DNA from: Odobenus rosmarus divergens
Taxonomy: Eukaryota; Chordata; Mammalia; Carnivora; Odobenidae
Direction of reading: 5' to 3'
DNA: 64,000 nt
Assembly (NCBI RefSeq): GCF_000321225.1
Contig: NW_004450464.1
Coordinates: 2,609,427 to 2,673,426, forward strand
Positions 33,137 through 45,890 of this stretch are shown piece by piece. Every line of letters starts with the position of its first letter. The stretch's first letter is position 1. The position numbers were made by a program, and so were the translations under genes. Under the pieces are notes generated by a model. That model ran no database searches, was not told where the DNA came from, and saw only the letters and a program-made list of their open reading frames with translations.

Positions 33137-34739
33137 CTGGAAAGAGACAGGACAAGACATACTGATGATATCTGGAAATAAATATTATAAACAGTGGGAG
33201 TTCTGGAAACAGTTTGAGTAAAGTGTGATCCTACATGCAGGAAGCCCTGGGATTCCTGAAAAGAGCAATGGAGAAAAGGCACCATACACCTTTGGAATCC
33301 AAGGCGAGCAAGCAGAAGGGATCAAAGAGGTCTGAGAGCAAGTAACAGAGCCTCAGTTTCAATGCTGGGGTTTGGAGATTAATCTCTGAAGGGGGGATGA
33401 GGAGGACCTCAATCACAGAGGGATCAGAGGATCAAACAGATTACGTAAATTCAGTAAGACTGAGTCAAGGGAATAAAGTAGAGCCCTGTGTACTAGAAGG
33501 AGAAACTTGGTTAGTGTATTAAATAATTGATTGGTTGTTAATGATTAATTTATGATAACTAAAGTAAAAATCTAGGAAGAACACTACGTCAGGTAAATTT
33601 TTCTTTGGAACTGAGGCATCTCTGAGCCTGAGGCTGGCAGGTCAAACAGTCCACGCCCTAGTCAAGAAGCCTCCAGAGAAATGAGCAGATAGAGCTGGAT
33701 GCTGACATGCAGAAGTCTCCATGTGGCTCTTCATCTTTTACCCGCATTAGAACCCAAGCCTAATGCCTCACAAGTACCATTAAGATTACACCTACCACTC
33801 TGATTTATAGCAGATTAAACGGATATGTGTAATTAAAGACTCTCACCCAAAGCAGTGGCAAATAATGCTGACCACTTTTTTTTTTTTTTATGCTTCTGAT
33901 CCAGATTTTTCAGACCTCTCCCACACTTGCTGTCTTAAAGTCTGATTTCTACTTATAATCTATTCCACCCAATTTGTACCCTGACCAATCAAGTATCACT
34001 TTCAGGGGGAAACAAGAGTTGCTATTATCTACCTCTATAAAAAAAAAATACATAGGCGTGCTTGTAGAACAAACATTTATGTATCCTTTGAAGACATATC
34101 AAGGCACAAAAGACCTAGAATCCAGTAAGCTTTCCAACCTTCCTCGCCATCTGGCCAAAGGAAGGCTGAGGGGTAGAGAGCTCTTGTGAGACCTACCTAG
34201 CCATGTTGCAGCTCTTCCTCATCACCTTCTTAGGAAGAGGTGGCCATGGTGGAAGCATTCTCAACAATCTCCTGATCTGTATGTTCAGGTTAGATGGTTA
34301 CTTACAGATTTAGCAGCACTGAGCCATTGGGATGGTGTAGTAAGCATGTAGCATAAAGTCCAGAAGATGTCAGCTCCTGGGGTTTGCAGCTAGGGCCTCT
34401 GTGAACTCACTGGAGGCCTGCCAAGGGCAATTCTACATCTTGAAGATGTAGCTTCCATGTGGTGGTGCTGAGTGAGACAGAGATATTTCTTCTTAACGGC
34501 AACAATTTTAAGCTATAATTCAGGATCTTAGCCAGATTTCAGATTCTCAGGATTCGCTGTTTACAGCTGTAGCCCAGAAAATCCCCCTGTCCTTCCACCT
34601 TAACCCAAGGCCATATCAATTTCATTTACGGAAAAGCCTAAATGCTTACAGGAAAGGAAAAGTGAAGCACAGTTTCTCAGCTCCTTGTTTCTCTACTGAC
34701 ACTTCTCTGTGATACTTTAAAAAACAAACAAAAAACAAA
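33137..34739. other. Unique DNA upstream of the candidate exon
   Basis: Intron-like if the exon is real. On the minus strand GTAGGT follows ATGGCTAG at about 34188-34193, a good donor. The segment before it (to about 34275) is open in the phase that the 33 kb exon needs, but its acceptor is weak. A second strong donor-like GTAAGTAAC lies near 34299-34307. Neither gives a protein that I recognise. Confidence 0.25.
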
Positions 34740-35140
34740 AAAACCTACCACAATAGTTTCCATGAATTGCAATAAGATATGGAGGCCATTTCTCTGCCAT
34801 TTGAAGCTAGACTTGGCCATATGACTTATGGTGGTTAGTGAAGACTTAATAGATGTAATTCAAGCAGAGGAGTGAATAGGGCTTGCACTTCAGAACTGGC
34901 TCTTTCTTTGTTGCTGGGAACTCTTTTGTTACAATGTCATTTGACCCAGGCTGACCTCCAGCAGGTTACAGCATGTGAGGAAAATCTCTGCTGTACCAGC
35001 GAAAGGCACCAACATACGAATGAGGCTTCCTAGATCACCCAGCCACAACCAAGCTGGCCCAGAAAAAAACTGCCAACCCAAGGAACTAGGAGAAAAAAAG
35101 TTGCTGTTTTAGGATACTAATGTTTGAGATTGAATGCTAT
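34740..35140 (+). repeat. Possible ancient interspersed repeat
   Basis: 'cttggccatatgacttatgg', 'ctggctctttctttgttgct', 'cacccagccacaaccaag' and 'gttgctgttttaggatacta' follow the order of a common old mammalian repeat ending in 'ttgttttaagccac'. Family not assigned. Confidence 0.4.
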
Positions 35141-36390
35141 GCAATAAGCAAGCTGAAAAATTCTCTTCCTTAGTTCACGTAATATAGAGCTGCAAAAAAT
35201 AGCATTTAATAAGGATTAATTATACAAATAAGATCCTGAGAAGGAGCTTAGTATTTTGTCATTTTTCTCAGAAAAAAAACTACTGGATAAATTTATTTTG
35301 TTCTGATGAGCAAGTAAAACAAGGTCAAGGGTTATATAGCACATATCTACCTGTGAATATACTTGCATGTGTATGTTCAAAAATAACTAATTCTAATATT
35401 TATTAGCATCATTAGCATCATTGATTAGAGAATTGGCAGGAGGCTGTTTGCTTGCTTTGGTTTTGGTTTTCAAATTACTCCTCTTGGGAAATATTACACA
35501 AGAAAAACTTTTTTCTTGAAATAGCAAATACATTCATCCAACTAGATTTTGCTCCTATTCCCCAGACACAATCACATGGGTTATGATGTGGCCAACTGTG
35601 AACTTGTGCTGGAACAGATTTAATTTTGCTTTAATTTAATAACATGGGGCAATGGCTCAGAGAAGAAACATGGTTCTCTCCTCTAAGGAGGAGGAAAAAT
35701 CAGAGTAGGCTGGACAGTGTGAATGGTAGTTGCGCAGTTGGATTTTATTGTTCAAAATTAGAACATAGGTTCAGTGCTCAATGGAAAGCTGTGTTATTTA
35801 TGGTCCTGCTCATTTATACCAGGTGTACCCTTGGCTTTCTGACCACACCCACTGACTTACTGCCATGGAATTGTGTGAGCCTGGCACACCTAACTGCTTG
35901 ATTCTCTAAGATGCTATAAAAACTTACCAGCCACATGGCAGTAGGCTCACTTCCTTTATATTATCCAACAGATCCAGACCAAAATTAGAAAATTGAGACT
36001 TTTTTTTCCTAGAACAGTGATTTATTTAGTAACTCTAATCTGAAGACATTCACTTTTGAGATGCTGAGGAAATTGCAAACAATTTATCACACAGAAATTT
36101 TGGAAGGATCCATATCAATAAAAGTGTCTCTTGCTAGTTTATGACTGGAAATCAACTAATGATCACCAGTGGTATTGATTTCTTCCTACACAATCTTCTT
36201 TTGAATCACTAATTCATTAAAGAACCACAAATTTTTAAGGTCCACAACTTCATGATCTTGAAACTTAAAGGAGAAAGTATGAATGATAGTTTTTTAAAAA
36301 ATGTTCTAATGTGGTGATTAAATGATGTCACTTCAAGTAAGAATATTAATTATTTAAAAACAAATCAATGTGGATCAACTATTATGAATG
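35141..36390. other. Unique AT-rich DNA, nothing recognised
   Basis: An 85-codon frame at 35644-35901 (+) has no splice or composition support. Confidence 0.4.
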
Positions 36391-36600
36391 ATTGGAAATT
36401 TTTTTTAAAGATTTCATTTATTTATCAGAGAGAGCACACAAGCAGGGGGAGCGGCAGGGAGAGGGAGAAGCAGCCTCCTGCTGAGCAAGGAGCCTGATGC
36501 AGGACTCGATTCCAGGACCCAGGGATCATGACCTGAGCTGAAGGCAGACACCTAACCCACTGAGCCCCTCAGCTGTCCCTCATTGGAAAATTTTTTAAAG
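36391..36600 (-). mobile_element. CAN-SINE, minus strand, with TSD
   Basis: Body about 36399-36581. ATTGGAAA followed by T-rich text occurs on the left (36391-) and again on the right (36582-), a target-site duplication. The head is decayed ('gagcccctcagctgtccct'), so this copy is older. Confidence 0.9.
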
Positions 36601-39600
36601 TTCACCCATTTGTGCATACATAATATGTGTATATACAATATCTATTTCTAATATTTTTTGGTGTCATTAGTCATTTTCAGAGTGAGGAATTTGGGGGTAG
36701 AGGGAAGTTGTTTTATTTTGTTTATTAAGTTATTTCTCTTGAGAAATGCTACCCAAGATAAACCTTTTTTCCCCCAGAAATAGAGAAGACCACCTAACAA
36801 AATGTTGCTTCTGTTTCCGCAGACCTAAGAGTCAGATGACATTTGAGGTAAAAACAGTTTTCACAAGTCCACAAACAAATCTTCATTACGAACAGCAAAT
36901 ATTCTATCCTACTACTTAGAAAAATGAATTAGTACTTCTGGATTCATTTTATTTTCAAGCTTGCCTTAATCTTTTTTCTCATTTAAAGTGTTGTTCATCA
37001 GCAGCTCTCGACCTTCACCCTCCTTTTTACCATAGTTTAAGCTGCACTGGTGCCTTTTGTAGCATGATTTTTAAGAATCTTGCTCAAATTTAAATATTTG
37101 TACTTAAAATGCAAATATTTAAAATGATAATATCCACTACTGACATTTTTCAGTGAAATATAACTACTCAAACAATATTGATAACAACAAAAGGAACACA
37201 GAGTTTTACAAGTCAATTATCATAACACTAGTCATTCAAAATTAGCAGAATTTCATAAACTTTGATTCATCAATGTCTTTCCTGAGAATTTAAAGATAAT
37301 AACTAAATGACAAGGAAAAAAGATAAGACATATGAATGTTATAGGACTCTTAATATTTCACAATTTTGTTATAGCAAAAAATATATATTCCAAATACATA
37401 AAAATTGCAATATATGATTAAGTAGATTCTGAAAGACTGGTGAAAATGATGTGAAAGATGTGAAAGACTGGTACCCAATGATTAAAATACTAGTCTGAAG
37501 ACTGTGTATCATGTAAAATGTTTACAATGTAATATTAAGATAAATATCAGATCTCAATATAGCGTTTGCACAATATTTTATATCTTTGTCAAATTATATG
37601 TCTTTATCTTCAAGAACTGGAAACAATTTGAGAACATGGATCAGAACAGAGTAGTGAGATTTTGAAATCTGACTTCTTTTAAAAGTTCCCTGTTTAATCA
37701 TCTTTTTAAAATCTCATATATATTTCCACTAATGAAATAACCCTTTTAATTCATATAAGAGTAGCTAGTAGAAATCTCAGTCCATAACCTGTCATGATGA
37801 GTAAATACCAGTTTATTTTTCTGTATTTAAAACTAATTTCTCTTTCAGATCCTATTTCTCCTAAATCTCAGTCAACCCAGGGTCTCCTTTCATCCTTTTT
37901 GGACTCCCATCCTTGTTCACCTCTGTTTTTCACTCCTTGACCATCATTCCCTCCTTTCTCATTCTTCCTCACTTAGCTTCTTCAATCAGCTGTTTTCTCT
38001 GAAATGCCCATACTACTCTCAGGTATATGAGAAACTGCCTATTACTTCCGATCATCAAGGCTGTGGTTAAGTTCTGATTCCTGTCCCCATCGTAGGATAA
38101 TTCCATGCCAGAATGGAGCTGTCAAACCTCTGGATGACTGCTACTTGTCCTTCTTCCCAGATATCCTTAAACAATTCCTTTGCTCACAGTTATGAGCTGC
38201 ATAAAACACTGAGATCTTCATTCCTACCTCCCGCCACCATCAGGTTTCACCCTGAAGTGGGTATGCAGCTCTTCTGTGCCCCAGATTCCCATTCTTACAG
38301 GAAATTTGATCATCCATCCCACCCCAGACTCGGACTAAGCAGCAAAATAGACTGAACTCAGGTGCCCTTTGCAGATCGACAAATGTTTGCACTTATACCT
38401 CCCTGTTGCCTAGAGAAATGATCACCTTGGGGCCTAGTTTTTACATTGTCATGATTCTTTCTGGCCTAAGTTCTCTCAAGGTGCAGGTCTTTGGAAATTA
38501 AAGCTACATGGTGAGTCCTCTGTTCTCATGTTTTCACTATCATCCCTCTGCAGAGGCAAAGAACATCAGTGATCAAAGATGATTAAGCAATAGGAAAAAG
38601 GAAATGCAAGGGGAGAGAAAACCAACGTATTTCAAAATCTTATCATGCCATTCCAATATTATGAATATTGCCTAAATTCAAGAAAAGTCCTTATGGCTTT
38701 ATCCACAGTCAAGAATATTTGCATAATATATAAGGCTATACATTTTGGATGACTCATAAATGTGTGTGATTATAAAAACAGAACAACTATAGTTTTTCTT
38801 CTATTAATGTTCCTATGTGAATAATCTCAAATTCAGTTGTTTAGACAGATGTTAAAACAGGTTCACAAATTTACTCTCTATTATTCGGATGCCCAAAAAC
38901 TACTTCTGCTTTATTTTCTAAAAACAATCTCATGTTCCTATAAAATCCCATCCCACTGGCGGCATAAACAAAATATGCATTTGCCAATTGATGGTATTTT
39001 ATAGTATGGGGCTTTAATAAACTCTTTAAGGAAATCTAGTCTCCACCAGCTGAGTGCTCAGACATTTCCTTCCTGCCACCTCATTGGATCTCCATCCCAT
39101 TCTCCCCAGGATGAGACCTAGGATTTGGGGAGGGGTGAGCGAAGGTTGTAGGGTTTACTTGACCAATGAGGACTTAGTATCCAAACATGCAGATCTGTGG
39201 GCTGTGCTATGGAAACCTGTTTGCCTCCACCGGAGAGAGGGATTTTTATTGCTTGGTATCTGAGCCACTGCACAGTTTCTGAGATATCACTGGTATTCTT
39301 ATGGGTTATCCTCTTTTATGTCAGGGTTCCTTCTCCTCCCCTTCAAATTTGGCTCTATTCCAGAGCTACCGACCCTATGATTTGTAGCCAGTCTCCATTC
39401 AGACCAAGCTGTAGGCTACCTTCAGCCTCAGCTCTTACAATGGTGTGATTTTGCCCCTAACCCAGGTGGCCCCTTGGCAGTCTTGCTACATCTCAGCACA
39501 GTCACCTTACACATCCCACTCAGCTCACCAGGATGGCCTTCCCACATCTTAACCACAGCACACAGTAGCCAAGAGAGGAACTAGAGCATTTGCTCATTTA

Positions 39601-40621
39601 TTTTCTTTGCCTAAGAACACATCAAAAATTTTTACTCTGAGGCAGTGATAGCATATTGGTTCCAGGTTCCATGACACTGCCACCTCCTTCAAAAGTGTCA
39701 AATTTGGAATGGGACACCAGCCTTCCCTATTTTTCTTTCCCCTTAAACTACAGAACACTGTTTTACCAACTTTTGAGTCAGAAAAGCATGAAGTTACTTG
39801 TCTGACCACCTGTTTCCTCTCTTTTATCTCTCTCTCTCTCTCTCCTCTTCCCTCGCTCCTTCCCCAGAACTAGAAGGGCATTCTTCTAGTCCCCTTTCTT
39901 AGAAAGGACATCCCTTCTTCTTACAAAGACAGAATTCATCCTCTCCACATCATAGTTTTTCATAAATTGAAGGACACCTATTGGGGGAGTAGCTGTAGGG
40001 CCATGTGATACACTGAGGATAGAGCAAAGAATGAGGTATACATTGGTCTAACATTTTCAAAATATAATCCCCATTACCTTATTTGTAACATAGACTTACA
40101 TTAAATAGCCCTTTTCATTGGCAAAGTAATTTTATACATATGTTAGTCCAAACAAGATTTTGTGATAATATTGTGAATAATTCTTTAAAGACTTGTAATT
40201 TAAACAAGATTTTGTTTAAAAAAAACAACAAACAAACAAGCTCTTCTGGGAGATAGTATTGTGAAACTGAGGCCTAGCAATGGCAAAGCTAGGATGGGAT
40301 CCTGACACTTCAAGTTCAAATTTCAGCACCCTCGCCATTCGCCAGAGTCTTCATATTTCCCAGATAATCACATGAATTGCAACCTACTAGATCAAATTGC
40401 TCACAATGGTTATGAAGTGGTCAATGTTGACCAACTTTTCATCAAAGAATATCTTAGGTTTGGAAAGAATCTGACTTGTCCATTTAGCAAAACAAGAGAT
40501 TCTCACATGCCAGAAATGGTCTTCAGTTTTTAAAAGTGTTCTTTAGAATCTGCCTAGATGTCTTTGAGAAATTATATAAAATATAATTTTCGATCTCTCT
40601 GGATATTTTCCATTTCATATT
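36601..40621. other. Unique DNA, no secure annotation
   Basis: Contains a (TC)9 run at 39827-39844, and a somewhat GC-richer part at about 39050-39560 with two overlapping frames (39054-39263, 39197-39448) that I cannot support as exons. A 14 bp word AAACAAGATTTTGT occurs at 40150-40163 and 40202-40215. No named repeat is recognised. Confidence 0.35.
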
Positions 40622-40855
40622 TCCATTGGCCCCATTTTTTAAAAGATTTTATTTATTTATTTGAGAGACAGGCAGAGAGCAAGAGAGAGAGAGAGCACAA
40701 GCAGGGGGAGCAGCAGAGGGAGAGGGAGAAGCAGGTTCCCTGCTCAGCAGAGTCCGACACAGGGCTTGATCCCAGGACCCTGGGATCATGACCTGAGTCG
40801 AAGGCAGATGCTTAACTGGCTGAGCCACACAAGTGCCCCTCCATTGGTCCCATTT
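40622..40855 (-). mobile_element. CAN-SINE, minus strand, with 16 bp TSD
   Basis: Body 40638-40839. TCCATTGGCCCCATTT at 40622-40637 and TCCATTGGTCCCATTT at 40840-40855 are the duplication, one mismatch. The open frames on both strands here (40558-40951 region) are SINE read-through. Confidence 0.95.
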
Positions 40856-40863
40856 TATCACAA

Positions 40864-40887
40864 ATTATTATTATTATTATTATTATT
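40864..40887. repeat. (ATT)8 microsatellite
   Basis: Uninterrupted trinucleotide run. Confidence 0.95.
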
Positions 40888-41079
40888 GCTATATTTAGAA
40901 AAGATATGTATGGTATTTCAAATGCATATCTGTCAATTAGTTTTCAATTAATCATTACATCTCTGGGGTCCTTCTAAATAATCAACAAAATTGTTGAGAA
41001 ATATAATACTTGCAATGCTGGAGAGGATCTTGAAGATAATTTAAATCACATCCATTAACTGAGTATTTGTGTCTCATTC

Positions 41080-41395
41080 AAACATTCATTGAACAAATGT
41101 TGACTGAACACCTACCATGCCCCAGGCACCATTCTAGGGTCTGGGACACCATCATCAGCCAAATGGCCTAAATTTGCTGCTCTCAGGTAGCTTACATTTT
41201 AATTTGTGAGACATTAAGGATAAATAACTGAAATGTATGAAATGTTAAAAAAAAAAAACAGATGCCAAGGAGCAGATAATAAATAGCAAGAAAGGGAAGA
41301 TGTAATATGCAATGGGGGATATTTCAATATGGTGGCTGAGGAAAGGCCTCAGGGAGAGACTGACTTTTGAGTAAAGATGTGATTGGGGTGGGCCC
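41080..41395 (-). mobile_element. L2-like ancient LINE 3' fragment
   Basis: 'cattcattgaacaaatgttg', 'cctaccatgccccaggcacc', 'tcaggtagcttacattttaa' and 'gaaaggcctcagggagagac' follow the reverse complement of an L2-type 3' end in order. Family by recall. Confidence 0.55.
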
Positions 41396-42142
41396 AGAAA
41401 TGGGAATTCTAATAAATTAGGAAAAATTCAAAATCTTGAAAACAAAAATTCCTGACAGAGGCAAGCTGCAGGAAAACAGGCACTTTCATACATTGTGAGT
41501 GGTAGTACAAAATGATATGACCCTGTCAGGGAAAATTGCTCAGCATCTAATGGAACTATATAAGCATTCCCCTTTTGACCCACTGTGCCCACTTCTAGGA
41601 ATCTATTCTGAGACACAGCTCCATGATCTTAAAACAATATAAGCACATTATTTACAAATTAACAGAAAATATCAGAGTCAACAAAATCCTTATGAGGTTG
41701 TATCAAGAAAATACAGTACTTTATTATTATTACTGCTTTAACCCACTAAATTTGGGAACAATTTTTTCCACATCCATAACAACTGGGCCAAACAGTAATG
41801 GACACTAAAACACTGAACAATAAAAGAAAATTCATGAGTTCACACTGACAAGCAAGGAAGGGAGAAAGACAGAAAGAGAGGAAAGCAATAAAGGGATAAA
41901 AGAGGGGGAAAGAAAGGGAAACTCATTACTGATGCCAGCTAAAAAGTACAGAATAAATGTTAGAATTACATCTCCATTTTGTAGCCACCAAGGTAACAGC
42001 TAATTTAAACAAGGATCATCAATGGATGTTAAATCCTTTGGATAAAAACTGGGGGTAGTGGGAGCTGCAGGGGGGCGGGTAGAAATGTACTCACCAACTC
42101 TCACAGTATCATCCACAAATTACTCACTAATTGCAAAAGGAA
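41396..42142. other. Unique DNA with a purine-rich patch
   Basis: 41848-41921 is strongly G/A-rich (aaggaaggg, gaaagagaggaaag, gagggggaaagaaaggg) with a few pyrimidines. Nothing else recognised. Confidence 0.5.
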
Positions 42143-42226
42143 ACAGTCAACTTTCTTTTTTTTTATTTTGAAAAATTTTTTTAAATAATTTTTTATTGTT
42201 ATGCTAATCACACAGTCAACCTTTCT
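42143..42226 (-). mobile_element. Ultra-short L1 3' end insertion with TSD
   Basis: ACAGTCAACTTTCT (42143-42156) returns as ACAGTCAACCTTTCT (42212-42226). Between them is a T-rich tract followed by 'attgttatgctaatcac', the reverse complement of the carnivore L1 end 'gtgattagcataacaat' (compare 'ggtgacgaacataacataat' at 59782). The copied L1 body is only about 20-25 bp plus tail. Confidence 0.75.
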
Positions 42227-43180
42227 AATGGAGAAAGCTGAAAGATACCACCTTTACCAAGTGATTCAAATCTGCATCACTGTTAACTAGAACACCTGCT
42301 CGTATGAGCCATCCTGATGTGATACATATATCACGTATTCTTGCTAAACGTGTTTAACCTGGGTTCATTTGTGAGATTAAAGAACTAAGACAAATAGAAA
42401 ATATGGGACATTGTCCAACACAGCCGATCTGATCTTTAAAAGTCAGTGTTACAATAATAGCAGCAACAAAAAGACTGGGGACTCTTCCAGATTAAAAGGG
42501 ACTAAAGTGACATAACAAGCAAATGTAACATATGTACCTTAAATGTAAAAGACTGCAGACTGGATAATATTATTGAAATATTTTTCACTTTCTCAGGGGC
42601 ATTTATGGTGCTGTGGTTATATAGGAGACTATACCATTTCTTAGAACAGACATGCTAATGTATTTAAGAGTGAAATAGCATGATAGCTGTAACGTACTTT
42701 CAAATAGTTTAGCAAAATAAAAATTCCTGGGGTGAAAAGGGAAGGAGGGAGAGAGAAGGAAAGAGGGGGGGAAAGAAGGGGAGAAAGACAGAAAAAAAGG
42801 AGGCAAAATGTTAACAATTGGTGAATCTAAATGAAAGCTGTATGCTTATTCATTGCAGTAAACTTCCAGCTTTTATATATAGGTTTGAAGTTAAAAACAA
42901 AAACTTTTGTTAAAAACAAGATAGAATACTGGAGCTGAACTGGAAGTCAACAAGTATAGACAAATATATCTTGTGGAATTTTGCTACAGAATAGGAGAGA
43001 ATTAGGACAGGTAAATAGGAGAGATGGTAATCCCTAATTTCTTGATTTTTAAGTTAAGGAGGCTAATTCAGAATATTTACATTTGGATCTATAATGTATG
43101 TGTAGAAATTCTGCAAAAATTCCTACCCCTGCAGTAACCTTTGCTTTATCATGTTCCATAACTTCTCTTCCTTTTATTTC
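42227..43180. other. Unique DNA with a homopurine tract
   Basis: 42734-42788 is an uninterrupted run of about 55 purines on the plus strand, continued after one C by further purines to about 42802. Otherwise nothing recognised. Confidence 0.6.
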
Positions 43181-43184
43181 AAAA

Positions 43185-43535
43185 TACTCTACAATAATCA
43201 AGACAGTATGGTACTGGCAAAAGAATAGGCAAATAAGTCAATGTATATAATAAAGAGTCTAGTAATAGACCCACATAAAGATAAGAGACTGAGTTTTGAC
43301 AAAGGAGCAAGGGCAATAAAGTGGAAAAAAATAATCTTTTCAACACATTGCGCTGGGATAACTGGACATCCACATTCCAAAAAATGAAACTAGGTTTTAC
43401 AGCCTTCACACAAATTAACTCAAAATGATCATAAACCCAAATGTAAAACACAAAACTATAAAACTCAAAATAGAAAACATAGAAAATCCGAAGACCTTGG
43501 CTATGATGATGACTTGTTAAATTCATAGACTCATG
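43185..43535 (+). mobile_element. Old L1 ORF2 fragment
   Basis: 'ataatcaagacagtatggta', 'tagtaatagacccacataaa', 'tgagttttgacaaaggagca', 'acacattgcgctgggataac' and 'aattaactcaaaatgatcat' are consecutive L1 ORF2 phrases. The frame is broken. The minus-strand open frame at 43179-43571 is its shadow. Confidence 0.75.
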
Positions 43536-43539
43536 ATTG

Positions 43540-45340
43540 ATACAATCATGATGAATAATGAAACCTACCAAGATCCCCGTCGTGATAAAGGCAGCCTTCT
43601 GGTAACCTCTGGTATCTCCATCTCCTTAGCTAAATCCATTTGTCCATTCTTAATGATAGGAAACACTAGGATTTATTTTACATTGCTTTTGAACATTTGT
43701 GCTTCTCTGAAAAGGCTTTTTGAGAAAAGTGTTGGCCCTGCCAGAAGGTATTCCTAGAGCAGACCTCCAGGGATATGAAACACAAGTTCAGCTCTTTAAT
43801 TATTTTATCAAATGTCAGCCTTGCCTAAGTTCTAAGGTATGTTGCCTTTCAATCAATAAGACAGAACATCTACACTTGACTGATTCCCATCAGAAAGCCC
43901 ATGGAGACAATTGCTTCTCCAGGTAAGGACAGCGTAGCCATTTATTTCCTGAGATTCTCTAATTTTCACCCTTTTTATCAGCCCTGATCACGAGAAAGAG
44001 ATATGTATTTACTAAATTACATTAACTCTTCCCACATAGAAATGTCATTTCAGATCTACAGTTTAATATTGTGCCTTGTCTTTTGTCTGGACAAATACAT
44101 GAAACAGTGATGTGATGTTGCACATGGCTTCCTTTGTTGTCGTTCATACATGATGAGAGTTTACTATGAACTTCCCTTTCTTCTAATGTCACATGACACA
44201 CTTTTCTGAATTCAGAATGAAGATATATGGGCTATTTCTCATGGTTTGGCATCTTTTACCAAATGAGAATTATTCAACTCAGCACTGTTCTTTTCACTCT
44301 GGCTGCTAGGAAGCTAAGTGATCTTTTTCAATCTTCCCTTCATTAGCTTTCTTCACTTCTCAACCCCATCAGTCTGCCCTTGTTTTCGTTTCATAAAAAC
44401 TCACTTCATCTCTCCAATATTGCTAAGGTCTTTACATATTCTATGGAAATAACTCCTAAGCATGTTTATTGAGCAATTTAATTAAGTGGTAATCCATGGC
44501 ATTCACGAGAACACTCAGCCAAAGAGCCAGATTGAACATCCTGAAGGAGGCTCTCAGAGACTCAGAGCATGTCAGACATCCAAGCAACAACTGTCATAAA
44601 ATGAAATAAGAGCCATAATAGAAACAGGTAAAAGGTACAGTGGGAATATAGAAGGAAAATGCCTATGGTTTGATAGAAGAGAACGAGAAGATCTCACAAA
44701 AATGTGAAATCTTAACTGCGGTCTAGAAGGATGAGGAGGAATTTATAGGCAGATATATTTATAATGTATGGTGGGACATGAATTCCATGGCACAAATGAA
44801 GGACAAAGCAAAAACATCATTGCTCTATAACCACATGCATCCCATTAGAACCTGGTACTGTCACTTAATCTGATTAATTTGGTCTCTCTTCTATGAGCCC
44901 ATAAAATCTTTATCTAGGGAGTTCAAGAAAAAAGTGGCTTTGATTCATTTTATAGTCTTCTAAATCTGTCTTTTGCCTGGCCACGGCCTTTTGAAATTCA
45001 GAGGTCAGGTATTTGATTATTTTTATTCTTCTTGCATTGGTGTTGGGTCACCTCTTCTCAGAGATCATGACAGCAAGATGTAACACTTTGAGAAAGCAGT
45101 AAAATGGGTATACCTAGTATTGGGTGCCGTGGCAAAATATCATCCCCAGGGGGACTTCAGTGGTGAAAGGAATCTTAGACATTCCCTAAGTCAGTTCTTT
45201 CACCTTCATTTTATGGAATAAATATTTGATGTAAACAAAAGGCAGAGCGATGCTCTCAAGACCATCCCAGTCAGTTGGAGTTGTGGACCACATTCCTGAT
45301 TCCTGCCCCAGCAATAGTCCAGGTCTCAACAATATAGTCC
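43540..45340. other. Unique DNA, nothing secure
   Basis: Frames at 43533-43757 and 43720-43926 (+) have no support. About 44700-44790 weakly resembles L2-type sequence. Confidence 0.35.
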
Positions 45341-45344
45341 TTTA

Positions 45345-45500
45345 ATTTGGGGCACAAACAAATTGCCAAGGGAGTTTGTTAAAATGTACTGAAGGTACAT
45401 ATTTTAGTATTCTACTGTTAGAGATTCAGATACAGAGAGGGGAGCCAGAAACCTGCATTTTAAACAAGCATCTCAGGTGATACTAATGCGAAGAACCCAC
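45345..45500. mobile_element. MER5-like DNA transposon fragment
   Basis: 'agggagtttgttaaaatgta', 'agagattcagatac', 'gaaacctgcattttaaacaa' and 'tctcaggtgatactaatgcg' follow a MER5-type element. Confidence 0.55.
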
Positions 45501-45514
45501 CCCTCTAAAAACAC

Positions 45515-45635
45515 CTCCCTGGAGGCTGAACTCCACACAAGCAGAGACCTATTTCTCCTAAATTCTTTATCTCCAGTGACTGCAGAGCACATGGTGTGTA
45601 GGAAATGTCCAATGTTGAATGAATGAGTAAACCCT
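45515..45635 (+). repeat. L2-like 3' end
   Basis: 'gctgaactccacacaagcag', 'gagcacatggtgtgtaggaa' and 'gttgaatgaatgagt' follow the L2 3' end, which finishes in TGAA repeats. Confidence 0.5.
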
Positions 45636-45642
45636 ATGTCTT

Positions 45643-45890
45643 AAAATACACACCACCGGGGGCACCTGGGTGGCTCCGTCTTTAAGGTCTGCCTTTGGCC
45701 CAGATCATGATCCCAGGGTCCTGGGATCGAGCCCTGCATAGGGCTCCTTGCTCAGCAGGGAGACTGCTTCTCCCTCTTCCACTCCCCCTGCTTATGTTCC
45801 CTCTCTCACTGTGTCTCTCTCTGTCAAATAAATAAATAAAATCTTTAAAAAATTAAAAAAATTAAAAAATAAAATAAAATACACACCACC
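45643..45890 (+). mobile_element. CAN-SINE with 15 bp TSD
   Basis: Body 45658-45875. AAAATACACACCACC at 45643-45657 and 45876-45890 is a perfect duplication. The A-box segment has a small deletion ('ctccgtctttaaggtctgcc'). Confidence 0.95.

Noticed and set aside
34188..34275. Candidate penultimate exon on the minus strand ending at a GTAGGT donor
   Set aside because: Phase fits the 33 kb exon, but the acceptor is poor and codon composition is not coding-like. Kept only as a weak note.
40150..40215. 14 bp word AAACAAGATTTTGT repeated 52 bp apart
   Set aside because: Could be read as a target-site duplication, but nothing between the copies looks like an element or tail, and the word is short and low-complexity.
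43179..43571. 130-codon minus-strand frame, the longest of its strand
   Set aside because: It is antisense to an old L1 ORF2 fragment at 43185-43535 and has no independent support.
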